This document shows positions 50,400-59,030 of a stretch of 64,000 nt of DNA, piece after piece. Location: the NCBI GenBank assembly GCA_035995025.1, contig DASYKY010000101.1, forward strand, positions 62,001 through 126,000. The letters are read 5' to 3'. The first letter of the stretch is position 1. Every line of letters starts with the position of its first letter. The translations under genes and the position numbers were made by a program. Origin of the DNA: Actinophytocola sp035995025 (lineage in GTDB: Bacteria; Actinomycetota; Actinomycetes; Mycobacteriales; Pseudonocardiaceae). Below the pieces are notes generated by a model, which did no database searches, was not told where the DNA came from, and saw only the letters and a program-made list of their open reading frames with translations.

Positions 50400-50666
50400 C
50401 GCACCGAAGCAAATGGACGTAGCGATGCGCTGGCGATCGGCGTCGGAACATCCCCCCGAATGGGGTAATCGACTTCCGTCGGCGCCGACGGTCACCTGCC
50501 GCTCGTTTGAAAATGCCACCTTGACCTCCAGTCCGGCGGCGCTATCGTAATGCCTGGGTCAGAAAACGTCGATAGATCTTTGGGCGCCGTTGCCGCGACA
50601 CGAACGCGCCCTACCAGGAGAGGAGCACGCCCTTCGAACGCTTCGACGATCATGGACGACAATTCA

Positions 50667-50737
50667 CGGTAGCTGTCTTCGGCACAACCGGACAGCTGCC
50701 GGTAACGTTTTTGCACGGCCGCCGGAAATGCGGCCGT
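50667..50737 (+). terminator. Tandem hairpins with T-runs upstream of the DUF817 gene
   Basis: Stem 1: CGGTAGCTGTC (50667-50677) with GACAGCTGCCG (50691-50701), one mismatch, followed by TAACGTTTTT. Stem 2: ACGGCCG (50715-50721) with CGGCCGT (50731-50737), followed by TCTTT. Two such structures 115-185 nt before an ATG resemble an attenuator or a terminator of an upstream short transcript. Confidence 0.45.
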
Positions 50738-50851
50738 TCTTTGATATCGTCGAGTTTTGCGTGTGCCTTTCCCGGGCGTTCTGACAAAATGGCGCGCGCA
50801 CCCGGCCACCGATGCCGAGCAACCAGTGCCGCGTTCGCGCGTCTCCCGGGC

Positions 50852-51631
50852 ATGAGGTTTCACCTCGCGCAGTTGTCGCGGTTCGTGTGGCTCGAGAGTC
50901 GTTGCTGCGCTTTCGCCGTCGCCGTGTTCGGTGGGCTCGCGCTCTCCAAGGTCGTGCCGCTCCCGATTCCCCGGTATGACGCGCTTCTGGTCTACTGCGT
51001 GCTGGTCACCGTCTTGTTCCGGCTGTTCGGCTGGGAGAGCTCCAGGGACGTGCTGGTCATCGCCGGCTTTCACCTCGTCGGGCTGGTTTTCGAGCTTGTC
51101 AAGGTGCCGCTCGGGTCGTGGTCCTATCCCGAGGCGGCGTTCACGAAGGTGCTCGGCGTTCCGCTCTACAGCGGATTCCTGTACGCGGCGGTCGGCAGCT
51201 ATGTGGTGGCGGCCTGGCGGTTGTTCGACCTGCGGGTCTCGGGTTATCTGGCCGTGCCAACCGCGGCGGTGGCCGCCGCCGTCTACGTCAATCTCCTCAC
51301 CCACCACTGGCTGCCGGATCTGCGGTGGCCGCTCGCCGGGTTGCTGGCCGCGGTGACCTGGAACGCCACGGTGCATTTCACCGTCGGCAGGCGGCGGTAC
51401 CGCATGCCGCTCGCGTTGTCGTTCGCGCTCATCGGGTTCTTCCTGTGGGTCGCGGAGAACATCGCGACGTACTTCGGCGCCTGGCGCTACCCGCACCAGC
51501 TCGAGGCGTGGCGGCTGGTGGACCCGGCCAAGTTCGGCTCGTGGGCCATGCTCATCAGCGTCACGTTCGTGCTGGTCGCGGCATTTCGATCGCGGGCGGG
51601 CAGATTGTGGGAACCGGCGCCCGCGGCGTGA
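50852..51631 (+). CDS. DUF817 integral membrane protein
   Basis: The 259-residue membrane protein has about eight hydrophobic helices and a pattern I recognise as DUF817: FVWLESRCCAFAVAVFGGLALSK, VPLGSWSYPEAAFTKVLGVPLYSGFLYAAVGSYVV, VLTHHWLPDLR-type loop and WVAENIATYFGAWRYPHQLEAWRLV..FGSWAMLISVTFVLVA. The family has no established function. The frame is open further upstream, but MRFHLAQL at 50852 begins the conserved part. The leader carries tandem hairpins, suggesting transcriptional control. Confidence 0.85.
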   Translation: MRFHLAQLSRFVWLESRCCAFAVAVFGGLALSKVVPLPIPRYDALLVYCVLVTVLFRLFGWESSRDVLVIAGFHLVGLVFELVKVPLGSWSYPEAAFTKVLGVPLYSGFLYAAVGSYVVAAWRLFDLRVSGYLAVPTAAVAAAVYVNLLTHHWLPDLRWPLAGLLAAVTWNATVHFTVGRRRYRMPLALSFALIGFFLWVAENIATYFGAWRYPHQLEAWRLVDPAKFGSWAMLISVTFVLVAAFRSRAGRLWEPAPAA

Positions 51632-51644
51632 CGCGTCGTGCGGC

Positions 51645-52493
51645 CTACAGGTACTGGTCGAGCTTGTCGCCGACGCCGGCCGCGATCTCGCCGAGGTGGT
51701 CGCGGGACGCCTCGGTGCTCAACGCGCACTCGTCGAGCCGCCCGACGAGCCGGCGGTAGCCGGCGATCGTCGCCGGGCGCTGGGACAGGAACGTGGAGTT
51801 GAGGTTCGCCACGTGGACCACCGGCGCGGCCTCGGCGAAGTGCAGGAGCTGGAAGGGCGCGCAGCCGACCGGTTCGACGACGACGCGCAGCCGGATGTTC
51901 GGCCGGACGGACAGCCGCAGCAGGTGGTGCACCTGGTCGGACATGACGGAGTCGCCGAACCCGCCGCGGCGGAGCACCTGCGCGCCGACGAACGCCGTCA
52001 CGAGGTTCGCCCGGTCCAGGACGCCTTGGCGCGCGATCAGGGCATCCGTCCGGCGGGCGAGCTCCGCGCCGGGGATCACCGGATTGGCCCGGTGGTCCGC
52101 CCTCAGGTACGCGCCCGCCTGGAGAAGCGCCGGGATGCCGGCGTCGTCGACGCACACGATGCGCGTCGCGGCCTCCTCGAGCTCGCGCACTGCCGGCGGC
52201 TCGGCTGCCGGTCGCTCGCCGTGCTCCTGCAGCCAGGTCTCCTCCTCCGCCGCCGCGGCGAGGGCGAGCACCGCGGCCCGCCTCGACCCGGCGGAGACGT
52301 CGCACATCGCCAGGATCGCGGCGGCCTCGGCCGGCGAGATCCGGCACCGCCCCCGGAACAGGCGCGAGATCTGCGGCGGCGACCAGTCCAGCCCCGCCGC
52401 GATGTCCTGCGCGAGCGCGCCCTTGTCCCGAACCGCCCGCGCCAGCACGGATCCCAGGTGCCGCGACCGGACCGTCGAACTGTCTCTCCGCAT
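51645..52493 (-). CDS. XRE-family regulator with DUF5753
   Basis: The 282-residue regulator has an N-terminal helix-turn-helix (RHLGSVLARAVRDKGALAQDIAAGLDWSPPQISRLFRG) and a C-terminal DUF5753 domain (TRIVCVDDAGIPALLQAGAYLRA, QVHHLLRLSVRPNIRLRVVVEP, FQLLHFAEAAPVVHVANLNSTFLS). Such proteins are numerous in actinomycetes and commonly sit next to a small DUF397 gene; none is seen here. ATG 52493 is preceded by GGGGG, while the upstream GTG 52529 lies within the presumed -10 (TATGGT). The intergenic 52494-52723 holds nothing else. Confidence 0.88.
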   Translation of the reverse strand: MRRDSSTVRSRHLGSVLARAVRDKGALAQDIAAGLDWSPPQISRLFRGRCRISPAEAAAILAMCDVSAGSRRAAVLALAAAAEEETWLQEHGERPAAEPPAVRELEEAATRIVCVDDAGIPALLQAGAYLRADHRANPVIPGAELARRTDALIARQGVLDRANLVTAFVGAQVLRRGGFGDSVMSDQVHHLLRLSVRPNIRLRVVVEPVGCAPFQLLHFAEAAPVVHVANLNSTFLSQRPATIAGYRRLVGRLDECALSTEASRDHLGEIAAGVGDKLDQYL

Positions 52494-52723
52494 CCGAACC
52501 CCCAATCCGCGGCGTACCATATCAGGCACATGAAGTGCATCTATGAGGCACTCCGACGCGCGCGGCTCACTTCGGGGTGATCAGCCCAGAACCGATTGCG
52601 GGAATATCAGCGCGACGGACATCGCGTGACTGATGTCGCCCACGATGGCCACCTGGCACCGTCCAGCAGCGGCGCCCTGACCTCCGGCGACGAGCCGGCT
52701 CGCGCGTTACCGGCAGGCCGGGC

Positions 52724-53380
52724 TCAGCCAAGCACGAACGGGAGTTTGGCGGCCAGCCCTCCCAGTTCGGCCAGCTCCGCGCCGGTCGGAGTGCGGCGGC
52801 CGGTGCCGATCGACAGCGCGTCCGCGTCCGACAGCGACGCGGGGAATGCCGACCCGGCGATCTTCTCGAGCATCTCGCGGGTGCGGGCGAGACTCTCGGC
52901 CGGCGGTTGCGGCGCGGCCGGGAGGTGGGCGATCAGGTCGAGGTGGTGCAACGTCCACTCCAGGACGTACGCACCGAGGTAGTCGCCCGCGGTGAGCACC
53001 ATGTCCTGGGTGCGCACGCGCATGCCCGGATCGGCGAGCTCGGCCGCGCGCCCGGCGGCGGAGCCGACGTCGTCGAGGTGGAACGCCAGCAGGCCCGGTT
53101 CCCCGTACGCGGCGGCCAGCCGGACGGTGAGCGCGTCGAGCGGGTCGTCACCGGTCGGCGCGGTGTCCGACACCTGCCAGTAGGTCACCGCGTCGTGCGT
53201 CGGCCCGGTGTCGGCCGGGGTCACGAGGGTGATCAGCACGTCCTGGGCGTCGATGACCAGGTGGCACACCAGGTCGCGCACCAGCCAGCCGGCGCAGCCG
53301 GACGGCCGGGCGAAGTCCTCGTCGGCCAACTGGGCGACCGCCGCGCGCAACGCCGTCCACGAACGTGCGAAGAGATCCAC
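52724..53380 (-). CDS. TIGR03083/maleylpyruvate-isomerase-type DinB-like protein
   Basis: The 218-residue four-helix-bundle protein of the mycothiol-dependent DinB/maleylpyruvate isomerase family has N-terminal FARSWTALRAAVAQLADEDFARPSGCAGWLVRDLVCHLVIDAQD with the His of the metal triad, a central TAGDYLGAYVLEWTLHHLDL with two His, and a C-terminal GTGRRTPTG. Thus the three-His metal site is intact. Members transfer or isomerise with mycothiol; the substrate is not predictable. GTG 53380 fits the TAGCTT hexamer (53393-53388), so the GTG at 53386 is less likely. Confidence 0.85.
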   Translation of the reverse strand: MDLFARSWTALRAAVAQLADEDFARPSGCAGWLVRDLVCHLVIDAQDVLITLVTPADTGPTHDAVTYWQVSDTAPTGDDPLDALTVRLAAAYGEPGLLAFHLDDVGSAAGRAAELADPGMRVRTQDMVLTAGDYLGAYVLEWTLHHLDLIAHLPAAPQPPAESLARTREMLEKIAGSAFPASLSDADALSIGTGRRTPTGAELAELGGLAAKLPFVLG

Positions 53381-53387
53381 GACCACG

Positions 53388-53393
53388 AAGCTA
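53388..53393 (-). promoter_or_regulatory. -10 hexamer TAGCTT for leaderless start at 53380
   Basis: On the minus strand TAGCTT ends 7 nt before GTG 53380. Confidence 0.45.
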
Positions 53394-53487
53394 GCAGCGC
53401 CGCCGTGTCACACTCGGCGGTCCGCGCGGGTCGTTCGACCCGAAAGGACATCGGCCCGAAAGGACGATGCCGGGCAGGAGGTAGCCG

Positions 53488-54789
53488 GTGGGCGGGCAGC
53501 GGTTCGGGGCCTACGGGCGAGTGGTGCGCCGGCCGGTGCTGCGCGGGCTGCTGCCCGGCATGCTGGTGTCGGCGCTGGGCGACGGGATGAGCATGGTCGC
53601 GGTGGCCTGGCTCGCCGTGCAGATCGCGCCGCCGGGGTCCGAAGGGGTGTGGACCGGGCTCGCCGTGGCCGCCTACTCGCTGCCGTCGACGCTCGGCGCG
53701 GCCGTGTTCGGCAGGCTGGTGCGCGGGTTCAGCGGCACCCGCCTGGTCGCGGTCGACGCGACGCTGCGGGCCGTGGCGCTCGGCACGATCGCGGTGCTCG
53801 CCGTGGCGGGCTCTCTCGCGCCGGCCGGCTACGTCGCCCTGCTCGCGGTGTCCTCGCTGCTGCACGCCTGGGGCAACGCCGGCACGTACACGCTCATCGC
53901 CGAGCAGCTGCCGGACGACGACCGGGTCGCCGGCAACGCGCTGGTGTCGACGTTCACCCAGGCGGCCATGGTGGTCGGGCCGGCGCTGGCCGGCGCGGTG
54001 ACGGCGCTGGCCGGCCCGGGCTGGGTGATCGGGGCGGACGCGCTGAGCTTCGCGATCCTCGCCGCGAGCTGCTGGCTGGTCCGGGGCCACGCCGGCGCGA
54101 CCGCGCCGGTGACCGTGGCGGAGGACGCCGCGGCCGGGGGCTGGCGCACGATCGTGCGGCAGCCGCGGCTGCTCGGGCTGATCTCGGTCACCTGCGCCTT
54201 CTACTTCCTCTACGGCCCGGTCGAGGTCGCCCTGCCGATCCACGTCGCCGCCGACCTCGGTGGGTCGCCCGGGCTGCTCGGCGCGTTCTGGGCGGTGTTC
54301 GGCGTCGGCGCGGTGGCCGGCGGGCTCGGCGCCGGGCTGCTCCGCAACCGTCCACTGTGGGCGGTCGTGGTGACGATCATCGTCGGCTGGGGCGCCAGCC
54401 TGCTGCCGCTCGGGCTCTCCGACGCGGTGCTGCCCGGGCTGGTCGGGTTCGCGTTCGGCGGGCTGGTCTACGGCCCGTTCACCGCGATCAGCACGGCACT
54501 GTTCCAGCGCGCCTGCGCACCGCACGTGCTCAGCCGAGTGCTCGCCACCCGCACCGCGCTGACCACGCCGTCGACCGCGTTCGGCATGCTGCTCGGTGGC
54601 CCGGTGGTGAGCGCCGCCGGCGGCCGGCCGACGCTGCTCGGCTCCGCCGTCCTCACGATCGCGCTGGGCGTGCTCGTCGCGGTCGCCATCGCCGTGCGCG
54701 CCGCCCGCCCCCGCCGAGACCTGGCGCGCGGGCACTACGATGTGTCGTCATCACGGGGTGACGGAGGGTGGGGGCATGTCGCACGGTGA
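53488..54789 (+). CDS. MFS transporter, probable exporter
   Basis: The 433-residue protein has 12 predicted helices in two halves: LPGMLVSALGDGMSMVAVAWLAVQIA (TM1), LHAWGNAGTYTLIAEQLPDDDRVAGNALVSTFTQAAMVVGPALAGA (TM4-5 motif), a central loop, and FALYGPVEVALP-like TM7. It looks like the MFS drug/metabolite exporters with short N-terminus found in actinomycetes. The substrate is unknown. Its last 14 nt overlap the start of the trypco2 gene and its 3' end carries that gene's presumed -10 hexamer. Confidence 0.88.
   Translation: MGGQRFGAYGRVVRRPVLRGLLPGMLVSALGDGMSMVAVAWLAVQIAPPGSEGVWTGLAVAAYSLPSTLGAAVFGRLVRGFSGTRLVAVDATLRAVALGTIAVLAVAGSLAPAGYVALLAVSSLLHAWGNAGTYTLIAEQLPDDDRVAGNALVSTFTQAAMVVGPALAGAVTALAGPGWVIGADALSFAILAASCWLVRGHAGATAPVTVAEDAAAGGWRTIVRQPRLLGLISVTCAFYFLYGPVEVALPIHVAADLGGSPGLLGAFWAVFGVGAVAGGLGAGLLRNRPLWAVVVTIIVGWGASLLPLGLSDAVLPGLVGFAFGGLVYGPFTAISTALFQRACAPHVLSRVLATRTALTTPSTAFGMLLGGPVVSAAGGRPTLLGSAVLTIALGVLVAVAIAVRAARPRRDLARGHYDVSSSRGDGGWGHVAR
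54736..54741 (+). promoter_or_regulatory. -10 hexamer TACGAT inside the MFS gene, for the trypco2 module
   Basis: TACGAT fits TANNNT; initiation near 54748 would give a 28-nt leader with GGAGG before ATG 54776. It would let the module be expressed independently of the transporter. Confidence 0.4.
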
Positions 54790-55084
54790 ACAGGACGAGG
54801 GCTGGCTGGATCTGGCCGACGCCATCGAAGTGCTGCGCCGCCAGCTCGCGGAGGCGCAGGTGCGGGGCCAGGACTCGCCGCTGCGGTTCGTGGTCGGCGA
54901 GATCACCGCGGAGTTCGAGATCGAGCTGGTGCGCGCGAAGAACGGCGGCGGGGCGCTGCGGTTCGGCGTCGTGGAGGCCGACGCCCGCCGCGAACGCTCG
55001 ACCCGGTCCACCCAGCGCGTGACGCTCCGCCTGAACCCGGAGCGCCGCGGTGGCGGCGACGTGGTCGTCAACGACGACGAGTAG
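54776..55084 (+). CDS. Trypco2 (trypsin-co-occurring) domain protein
   Basis: The 102-residue small beta-rich protein fits the trypco2 pattern: LDLADAIEVLRRQLAEAQVRGQDSPLRFVVGEITAEFEIELVR, then ALRFGVVEADARRERSTRSTQRVTLRLNP. The family is known for sitting beside trypsin-like peptidase and STAND NTPase genes and is thought to be a sensor or target component. ATG 54776 follows GGAGGGTGGGGGC. The gene is 3 nt before the large trypsin-STAND gene, so both are co-translated. Confidence 0.85.
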   Translation: MSHGEQDEGWLDLADAIEVLRRQLAEAQVRGQDSPLRFVVGEITAEFEIELVRAKNGGGALRFGVVEADARRERSTRSTQRVTLRLNPERRGGGDVVVNDDE

Positions 55085-55087
55085 CCG

Positions 55088-58000
55088 ATGGAGGAACCAC
55101 AGGTCGTCCAGGTCCGCGGCGCGGGCTTCGGCAGTGGCTACCTGATCGCGCCGCGGCTGGTCCTGACCGCCGCGCACAACCTGCCGGCCGGCGCGGCCGG
55201 CATCACCGTCTCCCTGTGGGGTTCGGCCGGGCGGTCGCCCGCACAGGTGCGGTGGCGCGACGACACGCTGGACGCCGCGCTGCTGGAGGTCCCCGCCGAC
55301 GACCAGGACTGGGTACCGCCCGCCACGGTGCGCCGCCACCCGCAACGGTGGGGCCGGTTCGTGACCTCCGGGACCGAGATCCGCGTTACCGGTATGGGAT
55401 TTCCCCGCCAGCAACGAGAGGACCGCGAACGGCACGCGGAGAACGTGTTCGGTCGGGTCCGGCCGCACCGCGGCACCACCTTCGAGATCCTCGACGCCCA
55501 CGGCACCATGACCTTCGACGCCGTGGACGCCACGACCACCGCATGGTCGGGGATCTCGGGCACCGCCGTGTTCGGCGAAGGCGAGAAGCTGCTGCTCGGC
55601 ATGGTGTACGCGGACCGCAGGCCCGAGCACGGCACGCGGCTGCGGTGCGTCAGCAGCGAGGGGTTGCTGGCCCGCGACGACTTCCGCGCCGTGGTCCGCG
55701 CGGCGACCGGCGTCGACCCCCAGCTCGAGCCGGCCGAGCTGACCGGCCTGCTGGAGCCCGCTCCACCCGAGCGGGCCCTGACCTCCCCGAGCATGATGCT
55801 CCGGGCCGACGCCGAGGTGGTGCCGTTCCACGGCCGGGAGGACACGCTCGCCAAGCTGGCACAGTGGTGTGCCGACGACCTTCCCGGACCCGCGGCCGCG
55901 GTGCTCACCGGCCCGGGTGGACAGGGCAAGACCCGGCTGGCGCGCGAGCTGATGGTCCGGCTGCGGCGCCTCGGCTGGGTGGCCGGCGAGATACGTGGCC
56001 GGCCGGAGCGCGCGTTCCTGGAACGGGAGCTCCGCCCGGTCCAGTACCCGCTGCTCCTTGTCGTCGACTACGCCGAGACGCGGCCCGAGCTGGTCCGTGA
56101 CCTGCGGTCGGCGACCGAGCGCGCCGCCCATCCGGTGCGGTTGCTGCTGCTGGCCCGGTCGGGCGGCCGCTGGCAGGACACGACGGGCGGCGCGGTCGAC
56201 GAGACCCGGCTGCACGCGCTCAGCCCCGACCCCGCCGGCCGCGAGCACGCGTTCCGCGCGGCGGCCCGCGGCCTCGCGCAACGCATGGCCGAGGTGACCG
56301 ACCGGCCGGACGTGGACTGGCCCGCACTCGCGGAGACCGTCCCGGCGGCCCGCCCCGGCGCGGACCCCGGGGCCGAGACGGCACTGACCGTGCAGATGTC
56401 GGCCCTGGTCGCGCTGCTGCGGCACGGCCAGGACGCCGAGCCGGACGCGCCGGTCGAGAAGCAGCTCCTGTTCCACGAACGGCGGTACTGGCTGGAGTCC
56501 GCCGCCGGCAAGGAGATCGGGAAGCGGGCGGCGACGCTGCTCGGGCCGGCGGTGGCGGCCGCCGTGCTGTGCCCGGCGCGGCACAAGAAGGAGGCACGGG
56601 AGACCGTCGCCCGGGTGCTGCCCCACGAGCAGGACTGGGTGGTCACGGAGATCGCCGGCCTGCTGCCCGACCTTTACCCGCCCTCCGACGGCAGCCACTG
56701 GGGCCGGCTCGAGCCCGACCGCCTCGCGGAGTATCACGCCGGCGAGGAGATCCTCGGCGACACGGAGCTGCTCGGGCGGCTCTTCGACCGGGCCCCGGAC
56801 CACCAGCGCACGCAGATCCTCACCACGCTGGCCCGCGCCGCCGTGGCCCACGCCAACGAGGGGCGCCCGGACACGGCCCGCGAGGTCGTCGACCAGCTGC
56901 GCGCGACCCTGCGCGGGGTCCCGGCCGACCGGCCGCTCACCGCGGCCGTCCTGCGCGCGCACTCGGACACGTTGCCGGAACAGTCGCACGTGCTGCGTGA
57001 CTACGCGCTCGACCTCGCCCGTGCCCTGAGCGAACTGTGCGCGAACGCGGGCGACGACCCGCGGGCACGTATCGACCGCGCCTGGGCGCTGCACAACCTG
57101 GCCGAGCGATACCTGGCGGTCGGCGACAGGACGAACGGCCGGACGGCGGCGGAGGAGGCTGCGGCGATCCGCGCCGAGCTGGCGGACGCCACGGAGCCCG
57201 CGGACGACGTGGTCACGCGCCAGGCGGAACGTGCGGAGTCGCTGCTCGTCCTCTCCCGCGCCCACCGCCTGACCGGGCAGCTGACGCTCGCACACGCCAC
57301 CGGTGCCGCGGCACTGGATCTCTTCCGCACGCTTGCGCGGCCCGGCGGCGCGGAACGGGAGAAGCGCGAACGTGGCCTGGTGCGCGCGCTCCTCAACCAG
57401 TCACGCGTGGTCTGGCAGCTGGACCCCAACGCCATCGACTTCGACCAGATCGCCCAGTCCGACGCCTACACCGAAGAAGCCGTCGGGCTCGCACGCGAGC
57501 TGGCGGATCGCGATCCCGACCTGGATCCCCTTCTGCTCACCGCCGCGCTGACGGAACGGAGCAACAATCTCTGGCGCCTCAAGCGGCATCCGGAGTCGTT
57601 GCCGCAGAGCGAGGAGGCGGTCGCGACCGCGAGGCGGCTGGCAGAGGAGAACCCGGATGCCTATGCCGCCGACCTCGCACACGCGCTGCTGGGCCTGACG
57701 GTCGACTACGGCTTCGCTCCCGGCCCTCGCGACGACGAGATCGCGCTGATGCTGGAGGCGATCGGCCTGCTGCGCCCACTGGCCGCGGACCTGCCCGGGG
57801 TTCATCGTCCCGACCTGGCGCAGCTGCTGCGCAACCTCGCTTGCAGCCAGCGCGAGGACCAGGACTACCCGGCGGCGCGCAACTCCATCGACGAGGCGAT
57901 CGAGCTCCGCCGGGCCGAGGCTCGCGGCTCGTACGGGCTCGCGGTGCCCCGGCTTGCTCAGTCGCTCAGTATCCTCGGCACCATCCACGCCCGCACGGGC

Positions 58001-59026
58001 GATCACCGCGAGGCGGCGCGCACCTACCTCGAGGCTCTCGAGACCTTCGGACACGCCCCGCTGCCGCTCACCGCGGAGGAGCAGAGATCCCAGTCCGACA
58101 CCGCCTACGACCTCGCCGACTCCTACGAGGCGCTGGGCCGCGCGGCGGATGCGCTCGCCGCCCAGAACGATGCCATCGCGATCCTGAGCCGCCTGAGCGA
58201 GTACGCCCCGAACCTCTACACCCAGAACTATGCCTCCGCGCTCTTCGACCAGTCCAACCTGTACTGGCGGCAGCAGCGGCCGGTCGCCGCGCGCATCCGG
58301 CTCCGTCAGGCGCTACCGCGGTACCGCCGGCTGGCCCGCGTCACCGAGAACGGAACCCAGTGGCTGGCCTACTGCCTGTACAACCTCGGCACGAGCTATG
58401 GGGAATCGCTGACGACCGCCGAGCGGGCGGTCGCGCCGCTGCGGGAGGCGTACGAGCTGCAGGCGGGGCTCGCGGCCGGCGACGCCAGGCACGAGCCGGA
58501 TCTTGCGTACACGTGCTCGCAGCTTGCCCGTGCCCTGGCGAGGACGGGCCGCTTCGCCGAGTCCGCGCGCATCGCGGCGCACGGTGTGCGCCTGCAGCGC
58601 CGGCTGCTCGTCGCGGACCCGGACGGTCGCGAGGTGGCACTGTGCCACGTGCTGCTGCGACTGGCGGAAGGACGGGCGATGGCGGGACACCGGGCCGCGG
58701 CCTGGCGTACCGCCCGCGAAGCCGAGGAGACGTGCCTGGCGCTGGCCGACCGCGCCGAGAAGCCACCTGCCGAGATCGCGCAGATCCTGTCGCGGCTGGC
58801 CCGGGCCATCAGCCTCTGCGGCCGGCACGACCTGCGCCTGGCGGCGCGTGCGGAGGCGCCGGCGCGGCGGGCCGTTCGCCTGAGCCGCGAGCTGACGGAC
58901 CGGTTCCCGGGCGACTCCGGATGTCAGAACGAGCTGCGCCGGGCCGTCACGACGCTCGCCAGGGTTCTGGAGCAACTCGGCCGCCACACCGATGCAGTCG
59001 ACGTACAGAGGAGAAGAGGAGCATGA
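55088..59026 (+). CDS. Trypsin-like peptidase / STAND NTPase / TPR protein, 1312 residues
   Basis: Domains in order: a trypsin-like serine peptidase (1-200) with catalytic His30 (LTAAHN), Asp62 (TLDAALLEV) and Ser157 (WSGISGTAVF); a STAND/NACHT-like ATPase with Walker A GPGGQGKT (275-282) and Walker B LLLVVDYAE (322-330); a helical winged-helix-like region to about 620; then many TPR-like helix pairs to the C-terminus (for example ALHNLAERYLAVGDRTNGRTAAEEAAAIRAEL and LAQSLSILGTIHARTGDHREAARTYLEALE). Such proteins act as sensors whose ATP-dependent oligomerisation unleashes the effector, here a protease, in NLR-like bacterial conflict systems. GTG/ATG starts are clear: ATG 55088 follows the trypco2 stop by 3 nt. 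No signal peptide. Confidence 0.9.
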   Translation: MEEPQVVQVRGAGFGSGYLIAPRLVLTAAHNLPAGAAGITVSLWGSAGRSPAQVRWRDDTLDAALLEVPADDQDWVPPATVRRHPQRWGRFVTSGTEIRVTGMGFPRQQREDRERHAENVFGRVRPHRGTTFEILDAHGTMTFDAVDATTTAWSGISGTAVFGEGEKLLLGMVYADRRPEHGTRLRCVSSEGLLARDDFRAVVRAATGVDPQLEPAELTGLLEPAPPERALTSPSMMLRADAEVVPFHGREDTLAKLAQWCADDLPGPAAAVLTGPGGQGKTRLARELMVRLRRLGWVAGEIRGRPERAFLERELRPVQYPLLLVVDYAETRPELVRDLRSATERAAHPVRLLLLARSGGRWQDTTGGAVDETRLHALSPDPAGREHAFRAAARGLAQRMAEVTDRPDVDWPALAETVPAARPGADPGAETALTVQMSALVALLRHGQDAEPDAPVEKQLLFHERRYWLESAAGKEIGKRAATLLGPAVAAAVLCPARHKKEARETVARVLPHEQDWVVTEIAGLLPDLYPPSDGSHWGRLEPDRLAEYHAGEEILGDTELLGRLFDRAPDHQRTQILTTLARAAVAHANEGRPDTAREVVDQLRATLRGVPADRPLTAAVLRAHSDTLPEQSHVLRDYALDLARALSELCANAGDDPRARIDRAWALHNLAERYLAVGDRTNGRTAAEEAAAIRAELADATEPADDVVTRQAERAESLLVLSRAHRLTGQLTLAHATGAAALDLFRTLARPGGAEREKRERGLVRALLNQSRVVWQLDPNAIDFDQIAQSDAYTEEAVGLARELADRDPDLDPLLLTAALTERSNNLWRLKRHPESLPQSEEAVATARRLAEENPDAYAADLAHALLGLTVDYGFAPGPRDDEIALMLEAIGLLRPLAADLPGVHRPDLAQLLRNLACSQREDQDYPAARNSIDEAIELRRAEARGSYGLAVPRLAQSLSILGTIHARTGDHREAARTYLEALETFGHAPLPLTAEEQRSQSDTAYDLADSYEALGRAADALAAQNDAIAILSRLSEYAPNLYTQNYASALFDQSNLYWRQQRPVAARIRLRQALPRYRRLARVTENGTQWLAYCLYNLGTSYGESLTTAERAVAPLREAYELQAGLAAGDARHEPDLAYTCSQLARALARTGRFAESARIAAHGVRLQRRLLVADPDGREVALCHVLLRLAEGRAMAGHRAAAWRTAREAEETCLALADRAEKPPAEIAQILSRLARAISLCGRHDLRLAARAEAPARRAVRLSRELTDRFPGDSGCQNELRRAVTTLARVLEQLGRHTDAVDVQRRRGA

Positions 59027-59030
59027 CGCC

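Larger units (their letters stand above)
50249..50851. other. 603-nt AT-richer intergenic control region
   Basis: Between divergent cupredoxin and DUF817 genes lies an unusually long, AT-richer gap. It contains the inverted repeat CATTTCG (50377-50383) / CGAAATG (50393-50399), a likely operator, and two tandem hairpins on the DUF817 side. Short open frames on both strands (for example minus 50236-50519) lack ribosome sites and coding bias; I see no convincing gene. Confidence 0.6.

Noticed and set aside
50236..50519. Minus-strand open frame covering the cupredoxin upstream region
   Set aside because: It lacks a ribosome site, overlaps the 5' end of the cupredoxin gene and has no coding-like third-position bias.
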